Part shown: positions 35,260-47,949 of the stretch, piece after piece
Layout: every line of letters starts with the position of its first letter
Numbering within the stretch: the stretch's first letter is position 1
Source: Thuidium tamariscinum
Taxonomy: Eukaryota; Streptophyta; Bryopsida; Hypnales; Thuidiaceae
Length of the DNA: 64,000 nucleotides
Reading direction: 5' to 3'
Assembly: GCA_947034885.2 (NCBI GenBank)
Contig: OX344750.2
Span: 7,360,501-7,424,500, forward strand
Notes under the pieces: model-generated
Databases searched by the model: none
Told to the model about the DNA's origin: nothing
Seen by the model: the letters and a program-made list of their open reading frames with translations, nothing else
Program-made: the position numbers and the translations under genes

Positions 35260-36735
35260 GCTTTGAAATCAGTGGTCATAGGCCAGTCTTTCCAGTTTAG
35301 ATTCCTTCCTGCACTGCCCAGAATGAACCCAAATAGAAACCTTGTCAGCGAAATATAAAGCTCTCCCCGCCTTGTTAACAATATTCTCAGTCTTATCGAT
35401 GTGTCCAACAATTGTCCAATTTTTCGCCCGAGCACGTTACGTTGACGGCCATGCTCGCTCAGTCTCCGATCGACATCCGAATAATTCCTGAACTTTTAGA
35501 ACTGGAAGCCCCGACGGAAGTCTCGACTCCTTCCTGATCAGGCTATCATGCGTGGAGCCGTATGGTAGAAGTTACATCAATATTTTCATGGAAGGGAAAT
35601 AAATATATATCAATTTCTATGTAAATGTACACCACTGGAAGTTAAACTTCGAGCTCCATTTCCATTGCAAGTTCTATTAGTGAGAGCTTCTTCCATTCCA
35701 TCTGTTGCAGTAGTGATGGTGGTGCATCAATTCCAGTCTCCATCAGATTCCGAACTACAACGTGACTGACTGACGAACTGCCAGGCGACGCAGATGCATG
35801 CTGCACCTCTCCCAAATTATATGTCTGAGCCCTCGGTCTCTCCAGTGCAATTTCCTTTGGTCTTTCTGTAGGACGGAGGCCTTTGGAAGTAGTAGAGTGT
35901 CAAGAGTTTCGGGACAGGTGCCGTGCTGCAAGTGCGAGCACGCTCATTGTAATAAGGACAGAATCAACCAATTCGAAGTCGTTCCTTTTTCGGCTCGTTC
36001 TCGCTCGACGTGCTCCCCACTCATTCAGGCTTAGATTGAGTGGCCGTCGTAAGTCTTGTACATACCTGGATGGATTCGTTGATCGTATTAGTTAGTCATA
36101 TTGTGGAACCGTTTTCTCAGTCGTCGAGATAGATAAGTTAGATCGAGGGGGTGTGAATTTGCTAGCAGCGGTGAAGTGGTGAACGTCCGCAACGTTGTCA
36201 GTGACGAGGTTTTATTAGGGTGGAACGACCGGGGCTCGCGCGTTACCTATCGACGCCCCCGCTGTGTCGATTTTCGTGTTTTTTTCTTTTAACTTTTTGA
36301 GAATCTGTGGCAGCTTTTTCGTGCGGGTCCGGGTGCTGTGAAGAGAGTTTTTTTTTTTTCATTCTTTCTCTGCTATTAACTATAATGATTGCTTGGTAGG
36401 GTTGAAGCTGCCTGGTGTTTCCACTTTGTTTTGTGGCTGCGGGGTCAAGTATCTTATAACTTACTTGGTGCCTCCTGAAGACGGAACTGTTCGGACGTCG
36501 GAGAAAGGTGTGCGGTTGCAGGTGGGTGCGCAACTCACTTCTTGGAAAGGGGGTTCGTTTGAATTCCGCTTCTGCAACTCTTCGAGCTCGCGAGTGTGGT
36601 CTTCGGGCTACTAGCGGAGTTTCGTTTGGGGGCTCGCAGTGAGAGGTACGCCTGGGGTACGTACGTGTTGCGAAGGGAGTGTTCGAAAAGGAAATTCGTT
36701 TGAGGGAAAGAGTGGGAGTGGCAAGAGCGGAGTGA
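35260..36735. other. Promoter/leader region of the 36.7-kb gene
   Basis: GC rises toward the gene. No separate gene is supported; frames on both strands overlap. It probably holds the promoter and a long 5' UTR. Confidence 0.35.
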
Positions 36736-36738
36736 CCA

Positions 36739-39320
36739 ATGTCGTCCTTGGGGGTTGCGGAGACTACTACCATGGCCGCCGGGGTTTTGCAACAACCGCA
36801 GTCGCCGCAGCATCAGCGGCGTTGGATCAAGTACTTCTGCGAGGAGTGCGCGGCGTGGGAGACGCGTGAAATGTTCGAAGTCGTGCAATTCGACCCCAAG
36901 CCCCCGTCGCCGTTCACGGTGTGGTCGTGGGGCTGCACCAAGCTCCTACGCCACGGCACCTTCCAGAGCTTCCGCGTGGCGCATCTCAATAACGCCGACG
37001 GCCACGACCTCGCGGCGCCCCACCAGCTCGACTTCCCCACCACAAGCTCCGACCCGTCCTCCTCCCCGACGCCGCTGCCACCGGAAGAACCAGCGCGGGC
37101 GGAGCCAGCACGGGGGCCCGAGCAATTGCCAACCGTGGAAGCAGCCATGGATCCCGCGATATCGAATGGATCCTCCCAGCAGAGCAAACGGCCCAAACGG
37201 AATGTGCGCTCGACGTACGCAAGGGATCACTCGCCCGTGAACTCGCAAGGTGGGGTGACTTCTTCGTCACCGGTGGATGAGGGCGTGCCGGAGGAGAATG
37301 GCGCCAGCACTGGGCACCATGGGCACGTCGCGGACGCGGCTGGTCCAGAGAGTCCAGCAGTAATCGATGCCGAACATCATGAAAGTAAGTTTAGCCAAAC
37401 CTATTCCATTTCATTACCATTTCGTGTCTCCAGCATCCCCGCAGATCTCAACGATATGCGCTTTGATTCGCAACAAGGTCTTTGGAACCCTAATTTAATG
37501 GGCACGTCGGAATAGTTTCCGAACACGAACGACTCATTCCATCTCCAGTTGCAGTTCTCGAGAGGGGGGTGCTTTGGTTGCTCTCCAGTATTCTCGCATA
37601 TCTCGACATGATGTCCCTCGATTCGCAACGATCTCTTGTGAGCCCTAATCATAGAAGCATATCGGGATAGGGATAGGGATAGAGATAGATCCCCAACACC
37701 ATGAAAGTAAGTGAACCCATTCAATTTCCAGTTCCAGTTCTCGAAGGTTTTCAAATGCTTTGTGCTCCAGCATTACCTTAGATCTCACCGTGATGTGACG
37801 TCCCCGTCGTTTGCAACCAACCTGTTGTGAGCCAACTCGGAATGTCAGGGTCAATGCCGAACATGATAAAAGCAAACCAAAACATTAAATCTCCATTTCC
37901 TGTTGTCGAGGTGTGACTGTTGGGGTTGCGTTTGCTTTCTCCTCCAGCTTTCTTTCAGATCTCATCGCAGTGCTCCTTGATTCGCAACATGAAGGATATG
38001 GGCATGTGGACATGTCGGGATAGATCCCCAACACTTGAGAGTAAACTAACCCGCCCAATTTCCATATCCGGTTCTCGAGGAGGTTGTATTTGCTCCGTCT
38101 CCAGCACTTCCTTAGGTTTCAACGTGATGTTACGTTCCTTGATGTGCACAATGTCGTTCAGCCCTAACTTATGTGGGCATGTCGGGATTGAAGTAAACTA
38201 AACCAACTCATTTAATACCCATTCGTAGAGGATTTGGCTCTCGATCTTGCATTTGCTTTATCCTCCAGCATAGATGGAAAACGATGTCACGTTAAATCCA
38301 CCGATATCCTGCCCAATGTTCATTGAGCCCTAATCATGTATGCGTGTTGTCTGGAATTGTAACAGACGGTTTGCCCAAGCGACCCAGAAGGTTGACAGCC
38401 GGGGACCGGGGCCTTGCGCAAGCCCTCCAGTACGAGAGGCCGAAGAAAGCAACAACACCCAAGGCTGGAGCGGACGTGAAGCCGTCAGCGACTTCACTTG
38501 CAGCGGCCATGAAAAGACCCAAACGCGTCACAGCGGGGCTCAAAGGAATGGCGATTGCTGCCGAGAATGCGAAATTGGCTCCGAGGGTAAGCTCCCGTTT
38601 TTGACAATTCTTATGTCGTCCTTGGTCTGGTTTTGGATTGCTGTGTGAAATCAGCCTCTCGGTCCATGCAATGCACTTCTTATGAGCTTAGCTTAGGGTT
38701 AGGGTTAGGTTTTTTTAATGGGTTTGGGGCTAGTTGAGGAGAGTTACAGCACACTGCAGGGTTTTTCTCCTTGATCCTTCGAAGACTTTTGGCACCTGAT
38801 CCCGGCTTTTCGGTGCTCGTGAATCACAAACCCTATAAGGGAGAGCGAGAAGAGTTTGTGATAAGGCTGGAATGCTTTGTAGGTTTGGTCTTGCATAGGG
38901 TCTACTGAGAAATTTATAGAAAGAGGATCTTAGGGGTCGATCTCATTGCCATTTTTTTACATGCACTAGGTTCCATAGGACTTTATCGCCTTGCATATTT
39001 TCTAGAAGGCTGGGTCTGCAGGGCGGGTCCTACTCCTGTGCTGAAATCTGTCATCTCGGTCGGGTTTACCTGGCTCTGTGCCCTTTTTTATTCCTATTTT
39101 CAGCAACGATGTAAAATTCTATTGCAAAATAAGCGTCTGGCTCTCTGAGTCTGAGTTTCATTCACTAGGTTGAAGCTGTTTCCTTTTGTTTTGCATTGTT
39201 CAGGTATCTGTTAAAAGGGAGCCGAAAAAAGATGCTGTGCACCAGGTCAGTGTGCAGACCAGATCTGCCGCTGCAAACAAGCCATCGAAGAAGAACAAGA
39301 AACTGGGTGATCTTTACTAG
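36739..39320 (+). CDS. Basic, probably nuclear protein with duplicated KRPxRxTAG motif
   Basis: Exons 36739-37384, 38366-38586 and 39204-39320 join in frame (327 residues). An N-terminal block RRWIKYFCEECAAWETREMF with further WSWGCTKLL looks like a compact conserved domain with a CxxC. A Pro/Ser/Glu-rich linker follows. The C-terminal third is basic, with KRPKRN and two copies of a motif: KRPRRLTAGDRGLAQA and KRPKRVTAGLKGMAIA, then KKNKKLGDLY at the end. Basic clusters suggest nuclear import and nucleic-acid binding. I do not recognise the family. Met1 and Met12 are both possible starts. The first intron is unusual: see the repeat entry. Confidence 0.75.
37378..38365 (+). repeat. Six degenerate 155-182 bp tandem repeats filling intron 1
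   Basis: CTCCAG 3' splice-like sites recur at 37428, 37583, 37765, 37942, 38099 and 38263. Copies of the exon-end/donor text (CATGAAAGTAAGT or variants) recur at about 37378, 37700, 37866, 38030 and 38185. TTGATTCGCAAC and GGGCATGTCGGGAT phrases repeat between them. Confidence 0.7.
38693..38709 (+). repeat. Interstitial TTAGGG repeats in intron 2
   Basis: Almost three TTAGGG units in a row. A similar mixed TTTAGGG/TTAGG string lies at about 2298-2318 in intron 2 of the LRR gene. Both are short and intronic. Confidence 0.6.
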
Positions 39321-39795
39321 TTCTGCTGATAAGGTAGGAACTACAGTACTAGACTTTAACCCTTTTATTGGGTCCCAAGCTACAGTAATTTTCATTTCCA
39401 AACAATACTTTTCCCATGTACCTATAAACAACTGTTTCTTATACCAATTGTTTTACAACCTCAGACATAAATTTGAAGTTCTTGAATTCAATATATTTTT
39501 TGTCTGCAAATAATAGTAATTATTCAAAACATTTCATTTATTTAAAGTTTGAATAAATTATCTAGCATGGTTTTTTAAGAGAAAATAGTAGTTATAGTGA
39601 TGATTGCTTCTTGAGGGATTTGATGCTAAAGTGTCGGGAACTTTGCAATGTTAAGGATTTTTTTAAACTCGAAAAGGACCAGAAAGAAGGTGACTGAAGC
39701 TATTATTTCTTAGGTTAGCTGAGTTGCATTTGAAACCAAGAATCCCTCTAACTTATCCTATTTCTGCATATGACACTAAAATTACACACTCTTTG

Positions 39796-39819
39796 CTATA
39801 TATATATATATATATATAA
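39796..39819. repeat. (TA)n microsatellite
   Basis: About 12 TA units, a typical AT-rich simple repeat downstream of the basic-protein gene. Confidence 0.9.
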
Positions 39820-40221
39820 CAAAATATTATTGTATAGAAATATTATTGTACTAGTTCTCACACTAATAGGATATATCAGTTTCATGAATTTCTGTGTTTC
39901 ACCTAAACACAACCAAACATCAATTGTTGGGATGGACATAAAGGGCTTACACTGGCTTGATTTTGTCCTTGATCAATCAGCTTTGTGCAATCAAATCTGA
40001 ATTATTCAGGGGTTGCTGCTTGTCACAGTGCTATTGATGCAGTGAATGCCACATGCCAGACACTGGGCAGTTCCAAGCGTGTGAATGTAGGGTACATCAT
40101 CAATCTGTAGGTTTGGAGGGGTGCAGGTTCTGTACCATTTTGGGCGAGGTTGTGGTTTTCCATGCAACTTTGTACAACACTGGACAAAAGTAGGCTAGAT
40201 AGCAAAATCAGGTTTTCCAAG

Positions 40222-40340
40222 TCAGTGAAGAGAAATTTGGTTTTCAAGTCAAGACAGGGATGAGAAATTTGGTTTTCAAGTCCGACAGTGAAGAGAAATT
40301 TGGATTTCAAGTCCGATAGTGAAGAGAAATTTGGTTGTGA
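40222..40340. repeat. 31-bp minisatellite, four copies
   Basis: AGAAATTTGG begins at 40231, 40263, 40293 and 40324, with GTTTTCAAGTC and CAGTGAAG repeated between. The minus-strand frame over it is an effect of the repeat. Confidence 0.8.
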
Positions 40341-40349
40341 TGGGGGCTT

Positions 40350-43110
40350 CAAAGTAGGAGGATTAGGGAGAAATTGGGTGAGTTTTTTGTGCAGCTGGCT
40401 ATGAGTGTTTAGAGAAGCTTAGAAATGTGTGCATAGGTTCTTCTGTTTTCAAGCATGCACCTCCCTGGGATTCAGGGACAAGACTTGATCGTGTACAAAA
40501 GACATTGATACTAATAAAAGTACCTTGTACATGGAAATCATCATGCTGGTTTCACTTTATACATGGTAGTTGAGTAAAATGTGATGAGCACTACAATAGC
40601 ACAAACATGAAGTTGTAAAATCATGCTATTAAAATCTATAGCTTGTTATCTGTTCAAGAATACAATGAATCACTGCTTGGGATCAGAAATATTCGAGTAA
40701 GTATGCATTCATTCAGAAAAGGTTTGAGAGGCTAATTCAACAGTGTTGAGTTGTTCAGATATTGCAAATCTTAGCCTTTGTAATCACATGCAGAACCTGT
40801 TTGTATGGAAGTGGAATCAATAGAGAAGACCCATGACAAGTACATGCAGCTTTGGAATTTTTTTTGAGGGGGGAGGGTACAAAATCATGTGCCACAATGA
40901 CTGATTCAGCACGTTTAAAGTGATGTACTGGCATGAGCAAGAAAGCATGAATCCAAGGGCCAATGGTAAGCTGAGAAAATGACGAGATTAAACAAAGAAA
41001 GAACTGTTCAATACATGTGACTTTGTATCTTGGAATTTTGTGGTCATGCAGACGTTGCCAACTTTGAAGGGAACCTAAGGAGTGGATCCAATAACCTTAT
41101 GTCCACTTGCATATATATATTTCTTCTTAATTTATTATGGAGACATTAGAGAATTCTATACCAAACATATGAGTGATGTCCTTTCCTATACTCATATGTA
41201 TCCACCTATCATAGTATTATGGTGCATTATCATGCACTGATGAAAAGGTCATGACATTCAATCCCTAAATATCCAAGACCTTTTTTATTTTAAAAACATT
41301 ATTACTTTTGAAGTATTATAGGTCTAAAAGTCATTAAAGTAGTGGTAGAATTGTGAGCGAGGTGTCGGGACTGTGCACTATGAGAGGTTTATGCATTTAG
41401 AGAAGTATAATAATGACCACCTAATTAATGTCAACTATAATTACACTACTTTTCCAAAAAAGTGCTTCAAATTGGGCGCACCTACAAAGTGCATAATTAA
41501 TAGTTATAAAGTAAAAGAGGATGGACTAAGAGAGGTTCTATCGAAATAAAAATGTCAACAACACAACCTTGTAATGTAGATGATATAGATGATGTGAATC
41601 AAACTTGGCCACATAGATTGCAAGAATGTAATGTTTTGGCATTAAAAAAATGATGAAATTTTCTAAGGAGCACATTTGGAGGTGAAATTTGATTTCTTAA
41701 CCTATACAAATGAAAAAGCTTTGCTCCAAAACCAACACTCATACACATTAATAAAAGAAAACATCTCTCAAATGATTCATTGTTTGTTGAAAATCGGCTT
41801 TGAAATGTCATAAAATAGCAAAAAAAAGTTACCAATACCACATCTATTGTTGAACTTCTTTCTATAAAAATGTTTCTTAGACACCATTAATTTTTTGGAT
41901 TGATATAAAATTTTACCCACTCAAACTAGACTAGTATGCACAACTTTCTTAGAGAAATTATTGGAAATGGACACAATATAAAGAAGAAATAAGCCACCAA
42001 AGTACACTATAATCCAAAAAATGTCTAGATTGTGAACTTCAAATTGCTTCCAAACATTCAAAACAACTTAGATTGACATGAAAAAAATTCCACAATAACT
42101 AGACTTCAAGGGGAATATAATCCAAATTTTTTCTTATTGAAAAAATATTGAATGAAGGAGATACAAGCCTCCAAAGTTGTAGCCATCAAAATGGAGTTTG
42201 GTAAACTCATGTTGAACATGTGAACTCTAAATGGCTTTCAAAAAATCAATACATTTTTTTATTGATCTAAAAATTATACCACAAACTAGAAGAGAGGATA
42301 TAGACTTTCTAATAAATTTAGTTAAATTTGGACATTGGATGCCAAAGTTACAACACTTTGAATTAGACTTCCAAACAATGTGAGAACTTTTTTGGTTCTA
42401 TTGGGGGCTTAAGTGGTATTGGGTTTCCTATTTTAAATTATTAAATCATTTTAGTGCTTTGTATGTACTAAAGTTTATACAAGGTGCTTTGTGGGTGCAT
42501 ACTACACAAGTGCACCTACATGTAAATGGGCTGTGGTTGGCTAAAGAATTTTCAAAGCCTGCTCAACTTCAAAATAAAGGCACCTATTGCATTATGTACC
42601 TATAGTGGCATCTCCCAATTCATTGTCATTTCAATATTGCACTAAACTTAAAGTAAGCCTAAAATAAGATCATAGCAATGAGATGTCATGCTTAAGATAC
42701 ATTTTATAAAATTGTTACTCCATTTAAGTGAAGCCCCAAAAGACGGTACTTAAATATTGATTGCAACAACTATATAAAGTCAATGTTTTTGGCCAAAGTT
42801 CAATTGATAGATTTTTTGAATCCTTACCTTAATTTCAATGTTTTTCTATTGAATCTAATACAACAAACATCTATTTATTACCTAAGCATCATTTTCATAA
42901 ACATACTACATCTAAATGATCCTCATATAACCATGTAATCAAGGCTTTTTTTCCTAGTGAAATTTGGCCAAATTGTCAAAATTTTGACCTTTGATTGTCC
43001 CTCCCTCCCAAATCTAGCTAGTGCAGTGAAGTAAGATGGAGAGACACTAGTTAAACAAAAAGCCTTGCACATAATGCCAAGAATCTCAATAATGACTTTC
43101 AAAGCTCTTA
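40350..43110. other. AT-rich spacer
   Basis: No supported gene. Near 41261 an AATCCCTAAATATCCAAG phrase resembles the terminal repeat of family B. Confidence 0.35.
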
Positions 43111-43112
43111 TA

Positions 43113-43384
43113 AGGTAGGTACACCCAAAAGCGCCAGTTTCTCTACTGTGCCTAGTTCCTGTTATTATGTTGTTCAAATTTTCTTATAGTCTTGTTGGTG
43201 AGTGAAAGCATGTTCCAACGCACCAAAGAACAGTGGATTTGGATACCGTATGCAAAAGTTATTAACAGTCAAAGTGTGTTTCTGAAAGCGCCATCTACAG
43301 TCTGGGTACATGACTGATTTTGAAAATCTATGCAAGTTGTACAGAGCGCTTTAAGGTCAGGTGCCATTTTGGGTGTACCTACCT
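43113..43384. mobile_element. Family 1 MITE copy 2 (TA-flanked, 272 bp)
   Basis: Same terminal repeats (AGGTAGGTACACCCAAAA) and TA flanks (43111-43112, 43385-43386) as the copy at 14273. The two bodies differ at only scattered positions, suggesting fairly recent activity. Confidence 0.8.
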
Positions 43385-43389
43385 TAGAA

Positions 43390-44420
43390 AGTTGGAATGG
43401 AGTTGGAATGGAAATGCTTACCTTTCTAAAAGACTATTTTGTAGATAATGATCATTGCTTTTAGAGATAGGTCAAATGGAGATGTTTATTCTATCAGAGG
43501 ATAATTTTGTGGCTCATGATCACAGTAAGTGGCCTATGATTCAATCGTTTGAAGTCCATATTGTGGATGATGATGAACACAATAATTTGGGCGGGGGTGA
43601 TGTTTCATTCTCATTCATCATAAGTATTGCCACTTTACCCAATTAATTAAAAGTAAGTACTGTATTTGAACAAAAATAACCAATAATTTTCAAGATGGTT
43701 TTAAGCACTAAAGGGTTACATTATTAACCTGAATAACCGTACTATACAGTGCAGTGCCTTACTGGACCTGTTTGCAGTTGTAAGAAAAAGGGTCGAGTTG
43801 ACAGGAGCAGATGCACACAAAAGTGCAATAATAAGAAAAGATGGGGCCATATCTTACCTCTGTGTTGACGTGATTGACCTCAGGCCAGTCACACCAACTA
43901 CTGCACTGCATGACATTCTAAGTTATTGCAAACTTATTTGGCACTCTGCAATATTGGTGCAAGTCGGATCAAACTTCATGATGTTCTGAGCCTCACAACT
44001 CTTCCGAAGTTCACAATTGACGGTGACAAATGGTGTGACTATTTCACAACTCAAGCAACCAGGAGGACAAAGAACGTTGCCAAGAAACACCGGAAACAAA
44101 TCATCTGTAAAAAATCTGTATCCAGAAACTTGTGACAAAACAACAATTCAAGGAAATGGTTGGTCACATTTCTATGCAGGAATAGTCTGTACAGAAAAAG
44201 GGAGTGACTGCCTGTTGAGAGATTCGCAGAGCTCCTCGGCAAAGTTTTTCCACAAAGTGGTCTACTTTGTTCCAGAAGATAACACCCTGGAGGAGGGCTA
44301 GGCAAACCATGTACACCTGCATTGTTGCCTCCAAAATTTACAGAACTGATGATACAACCTTGTACTGTACTGTAGTAGATCGCACCTGTACTGTACAAGG
44401 AAAATTCCAGGTTATTTTTG
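43390..44420. other. Unassigned stretch with weak coding signals
   Basis: Plus-strand frames at 43798-43989 and 44017-44301 have some protein-like composition (for example HFYAGIVCTEKGSD), but they lack a shared start, clear splice sites or a family I can defend. It might be a gene fragment. Confidence 0.25.
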
Positions 44421-44422
44421 AA

Positions 44423-47040
44423 TTAGCCACTTGCTGCTAGCGCCTGCACGTGTTTGAGGTCTAAAATTCCGTGAGCACCCCACCCTTTTGTACCATCCGG
44501 CACTACAGGCCTGAACTTCTCGTACAGATTATAGGCCTTGCTGCCGATTTCCTCCGGTTCCAAAGAGTTTGCTAGCGCTTCAAATGCCTCTGCATCCATC
44601 ACAAGCAATGAACGATTCGTTAGCCAAGTCTCGGTTGCAGGAGCTTCCAAATTCAGTTACCAATGTCAATTCTTGACGAGACTAATATGATGAGACATCT
44701 TGAGAGGTTTCTTAAACTCCCCTGGAATCAATCAAGAAAAGAAACTAGATTCTTTTTGTGTACTTTCTTCAGGTCTCGTTAACTTCGCAAAACAACAAAA
44801 ATGCCCACGGCTGCTGTAATTGGTTATGTGCGTCTCCTTGTAGGACATTTCCACTAGTATTTGCTTTTCGTCCCATACTTGGTCACCATGTTTACATATG
44901 GCTCATCTGACAGTGATTGCATGCCTGGCAATGGAACAAAATGCTTCAAAAGCAGACCAGTTCTACAATATTTTAGTACTCCCCATCCTTTTATGTTACA
45001 GTAAAAACTAAAAAAAGTCGCAAGTTGAATACCAAGTCTCTAGAAAATAATGTCACAATAACGATTGATGCGTGCTAAGTAATAGATGACTCAGGTATTC
45101 CTTGAAAAAGGAGCATACGTGACAGATGGGAACAATAAGCTACTCACCTCTCACACGGTCATAGTCATCTTTAAATGCGCGGTGTAGATAGGCCTTCACT
45201 GTATTGGGAGCAATGGGTTTCCCAGATTCCACAGCAAAACGCCCTTTCTCAGTGGTCTTTCCGTATATGCTGTTCCCAAACACATCAAACTTCTCCTTCT
45301 TGGCTTTCTTTTTGTTTGTTTCCACCTCGGGATCCTTGGCGCTTTCTTCAAACACACCAATTCTCTTGCCCTTAGACTGAGCAAACAAACCGGAGATGGC
45401 CTTGCCAAACGTCACAGCTTCATCGAAAGTAAAACCCTGACGCTCCGCCACGGCCGCTACCCACAAGGTGAGCACCGGGGCTCGGTTCACCTTGATCTCT
45501 CCTTCCTGCTCCCAAAACAATGCATCATGTCATTTCTCAACCATATGTTCAAAGACGTAATGCAACTGAAAATCAATTGAGTTTCCCAGGTAATACAAAA
45601 TATTGCCAGTCGATTGTGTCTTTTCGACACTTTGATGCCAAGCTTTTAGGCGTTATTCATTACGTGGTTTTGGTATTCAATATATACTGCCATCACATTA
45701 GTACAGAAGGTGAGCTCATCTGATTGAGCTGCTGAGAGGTTTGGGCCAAGGACTATGCTGATGCACATACTCATAGAAAGAGTTTCTCACGTATGTCACA
45801 AATTAACGAAGGTACGCAACACTGCCCAAAATGCGACACCTACTGAAACAACTCCGAAATCTGCATTGAACCAAAAAGCGTCACAAAAACAATAACCTAG
45901 ATGTTGATGACACAAGATGTACACAATTAAGCCCTGAGAGTCTATGAGGGACTAGTTTTGGGTACATCTCGAAACAGTACTTTGAAAATTCACAACTTAT
46001 TAACTTATTCATGCTAAAGTGCGTTGGAACCCCTTGCAGTTTTCAATAAAAATAATCTGGGTTTAATAATAGTCACTATGCTCTGTTAAAGAGTGACGAT
46101 TGTAGGGGACTAGGGGTGCATACCTTAATATGACTATTTCTCATATTCCTCCTATCTTGCAGAATTGTCAATGACTAGGAATTTTGAGCACAAAATACCT
46201 GAGAAGCTTTTGATGGCTGGGAATCGTCAGTGGGTACGTTCTTTTCTGGTTCTTCCTCCTCGGGCACTGCTTTAGATTCCTCCTTCGCCGCTTCTTCCTC
46301 TTTGACAGCTTCGTCTTTCTTCACCTCTGGTACAGTGCTTTCCTCAGGCTTCCCCTCAGCAGCTGAGGCAGCTTTGCGCTTTCTCCCAGGTTTCTTTTTG
46401 GGCTCTTTCACAAAAAGAAAAGCACATGAGAGAACGGGATATACATCATGTCTTGAAAGTCCTTAGTGCTAAGTCTGGAAAATGGTAGATAGTTCTGTGG
46501 GTTATTCTAAGTCTAAACATGTGAGGGCTTACGCTTGATGAGAGGAAGTGGTACCTGTTACCACATTTTCTTTGTTGCCCCCAACCTTGGACTGCCCCCG
46601 CAACCGCAGGCTTGAGCGGCTTCCCTGCTCAGGTTCTACTACTGGCGCCTTAATGGGCGTCGTCCCTGCAGAGAGAGAAACACATACAACTTAGAACCTT
46701 TTCCACACAACAATGCTACTTCTTCTTCTTAGTGGTACTTTGCAAACTTTCCTCTTTCAAAAAGCCAATTGCAGACCTTTAGGAACTCTGACACTTGGGA
46801 CATGGTAACTAACATCTCGCTTGACACCAAACCACCAAGCCCCGGCCTGTCCCTCACAGCGATCCAACGCTCATGCTACCTCTAGAAAATCACCAAAAAA
46901 GAAACTCCAAATAAACACCCAAAAAAAATGCTTACAACAAGATGCAAAAGCGGAAAAAACCACTACTCACCAGCTTCTTCGGAGGCCTTGGCGGGCTGAC
47001 CATTCTTCGTGGTGCCCTTGGCAGGCCGTCCTCGAGGCAT
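44423..47040 (-). CDS. AT-hook-type nuclear protein with conserved C-terminal domain
   Basis: Five exons, 47040-46971, 46665-46555, 46404-46199, 45505-45148 and 44643-44423, join in frame to 321 residues. The N-terminus MPRGRPAKGTTK is AT-hook-like; KKKPGRKRKA near residue 64 is a second basic, hook-like cluster. A Glu/Lys-rich acidic linker follows. From about residue 133 a compact domain begins: RAPVLTLWVAAVAERQGFTFDEAVTFGKAI, then QSKGKRIGVF, later KAYLHRAFKDDYDRVR, LYEKFRPVVPDGTKGWGAHG and a short tail. I recall this domain standing alone in bacterial proteins and fused to basic tails in plants, but no function. The fusion suggests a nuclear, DNA-associated role. Exon phases agree at every junction. 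Confidence 0.8.
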
Positions 47041-47900
47041 CTTCAACTCCAAATTAAACCACCCACCCACAAGAAAGGAAAGCAGCAAAGCAAAAACAAA
47101 TCAACCCCTGCACACAAAATCTGCAAACTTAGAAAGATGAGGAAATCAAACTCACGCCGTATTCATCAGTCACTCTCCACTCATCAGTACAGTAGCATAC
47201 AACAGTAAAATACTGAACAACAACCCAAAAGCAAAAGAGCAAAAAACCACGCTGCTCACAAGCGAACAGAAATCAGCACTGATACCTTACTTGCTAAACT
47301 CCTTCAAACCTGGTGAAAGATCAATTTCTAGTGTAAAGTAGCTCCACAGACATGCAAGATGCTTTTGTTGTAACTGAGGATGAACCAGAAATCCAGAATG
47401 AACCACCTTCAATTCAGTTGTCCTCTGACGGACACGTTCTAACCTACAAATCACTGACTGACGACATGTAATTCAGGCATGGAGGATTTAAGAGGAGGAA
47501 CTCAAAACAACAGTAGTGGAGTGACACGTATGTGACCCTACAGCCTGATTGTAAGCTTTGCTTGCAACCCACAACATAACTTACAACTAAAGTGATGTAC
47601 ACTAATAATGAAATTTAGTGTTGAGAGCATCCCCACGGCATCATAAGATATGACGCAAACTGGATGAGTGGTCGGGCCAAGCCATTATAATTGTCCCACG
47701 GCATGCATAGTGAAGAAAAAAAGTGGCCGGGCCTCCAAAATTGAGTGCCAAGAAGGCAAAAGTTTTTTCTATTCACAAGTGCCTCAAAAACTTGTTAATA
47801 ATGTCCCCCCTCAAAAAACCGAGTTTGAGTGATGATTCTCCATTTGGCCAAGCCTTCATCAACTACGTCACACCTTGGAATCTAACAAAATCCGCTTCCC
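47041..47900. other. 5' flank of the AT-hook gene
   Basis: Promoter/leader side of the minus-strand gene; no other gene supported. Confidence 0.35.
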
Positions 47901-47924
47901 CGTGTTGTTGCCCACATTGGGAGA

Positions 47925-47945
47925 GGGGGGGGGGGGGGGGGGGGG
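47925..47945 (+). repeat. Run of 21 G
   Basis: An uninterrupted G homopolymer in otherwise AT-rich surroundings, length possibly inexact because of sequencing. It could form G-quadruplex structures. Confidence 0.85.
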
Positions 47946-47949
47946 CAAA

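Noticed and set aside
40023..40352. 109-residue minus-strand frame with repeated KFLFT
   Set aside because: Explained by the 31-bp minisatellite.
43798..44301. Possible small gene with HFYAGIVCTEKGSD
   Set aside because: A vague resemblance only; no continuous frame, start or splice sites to support it.
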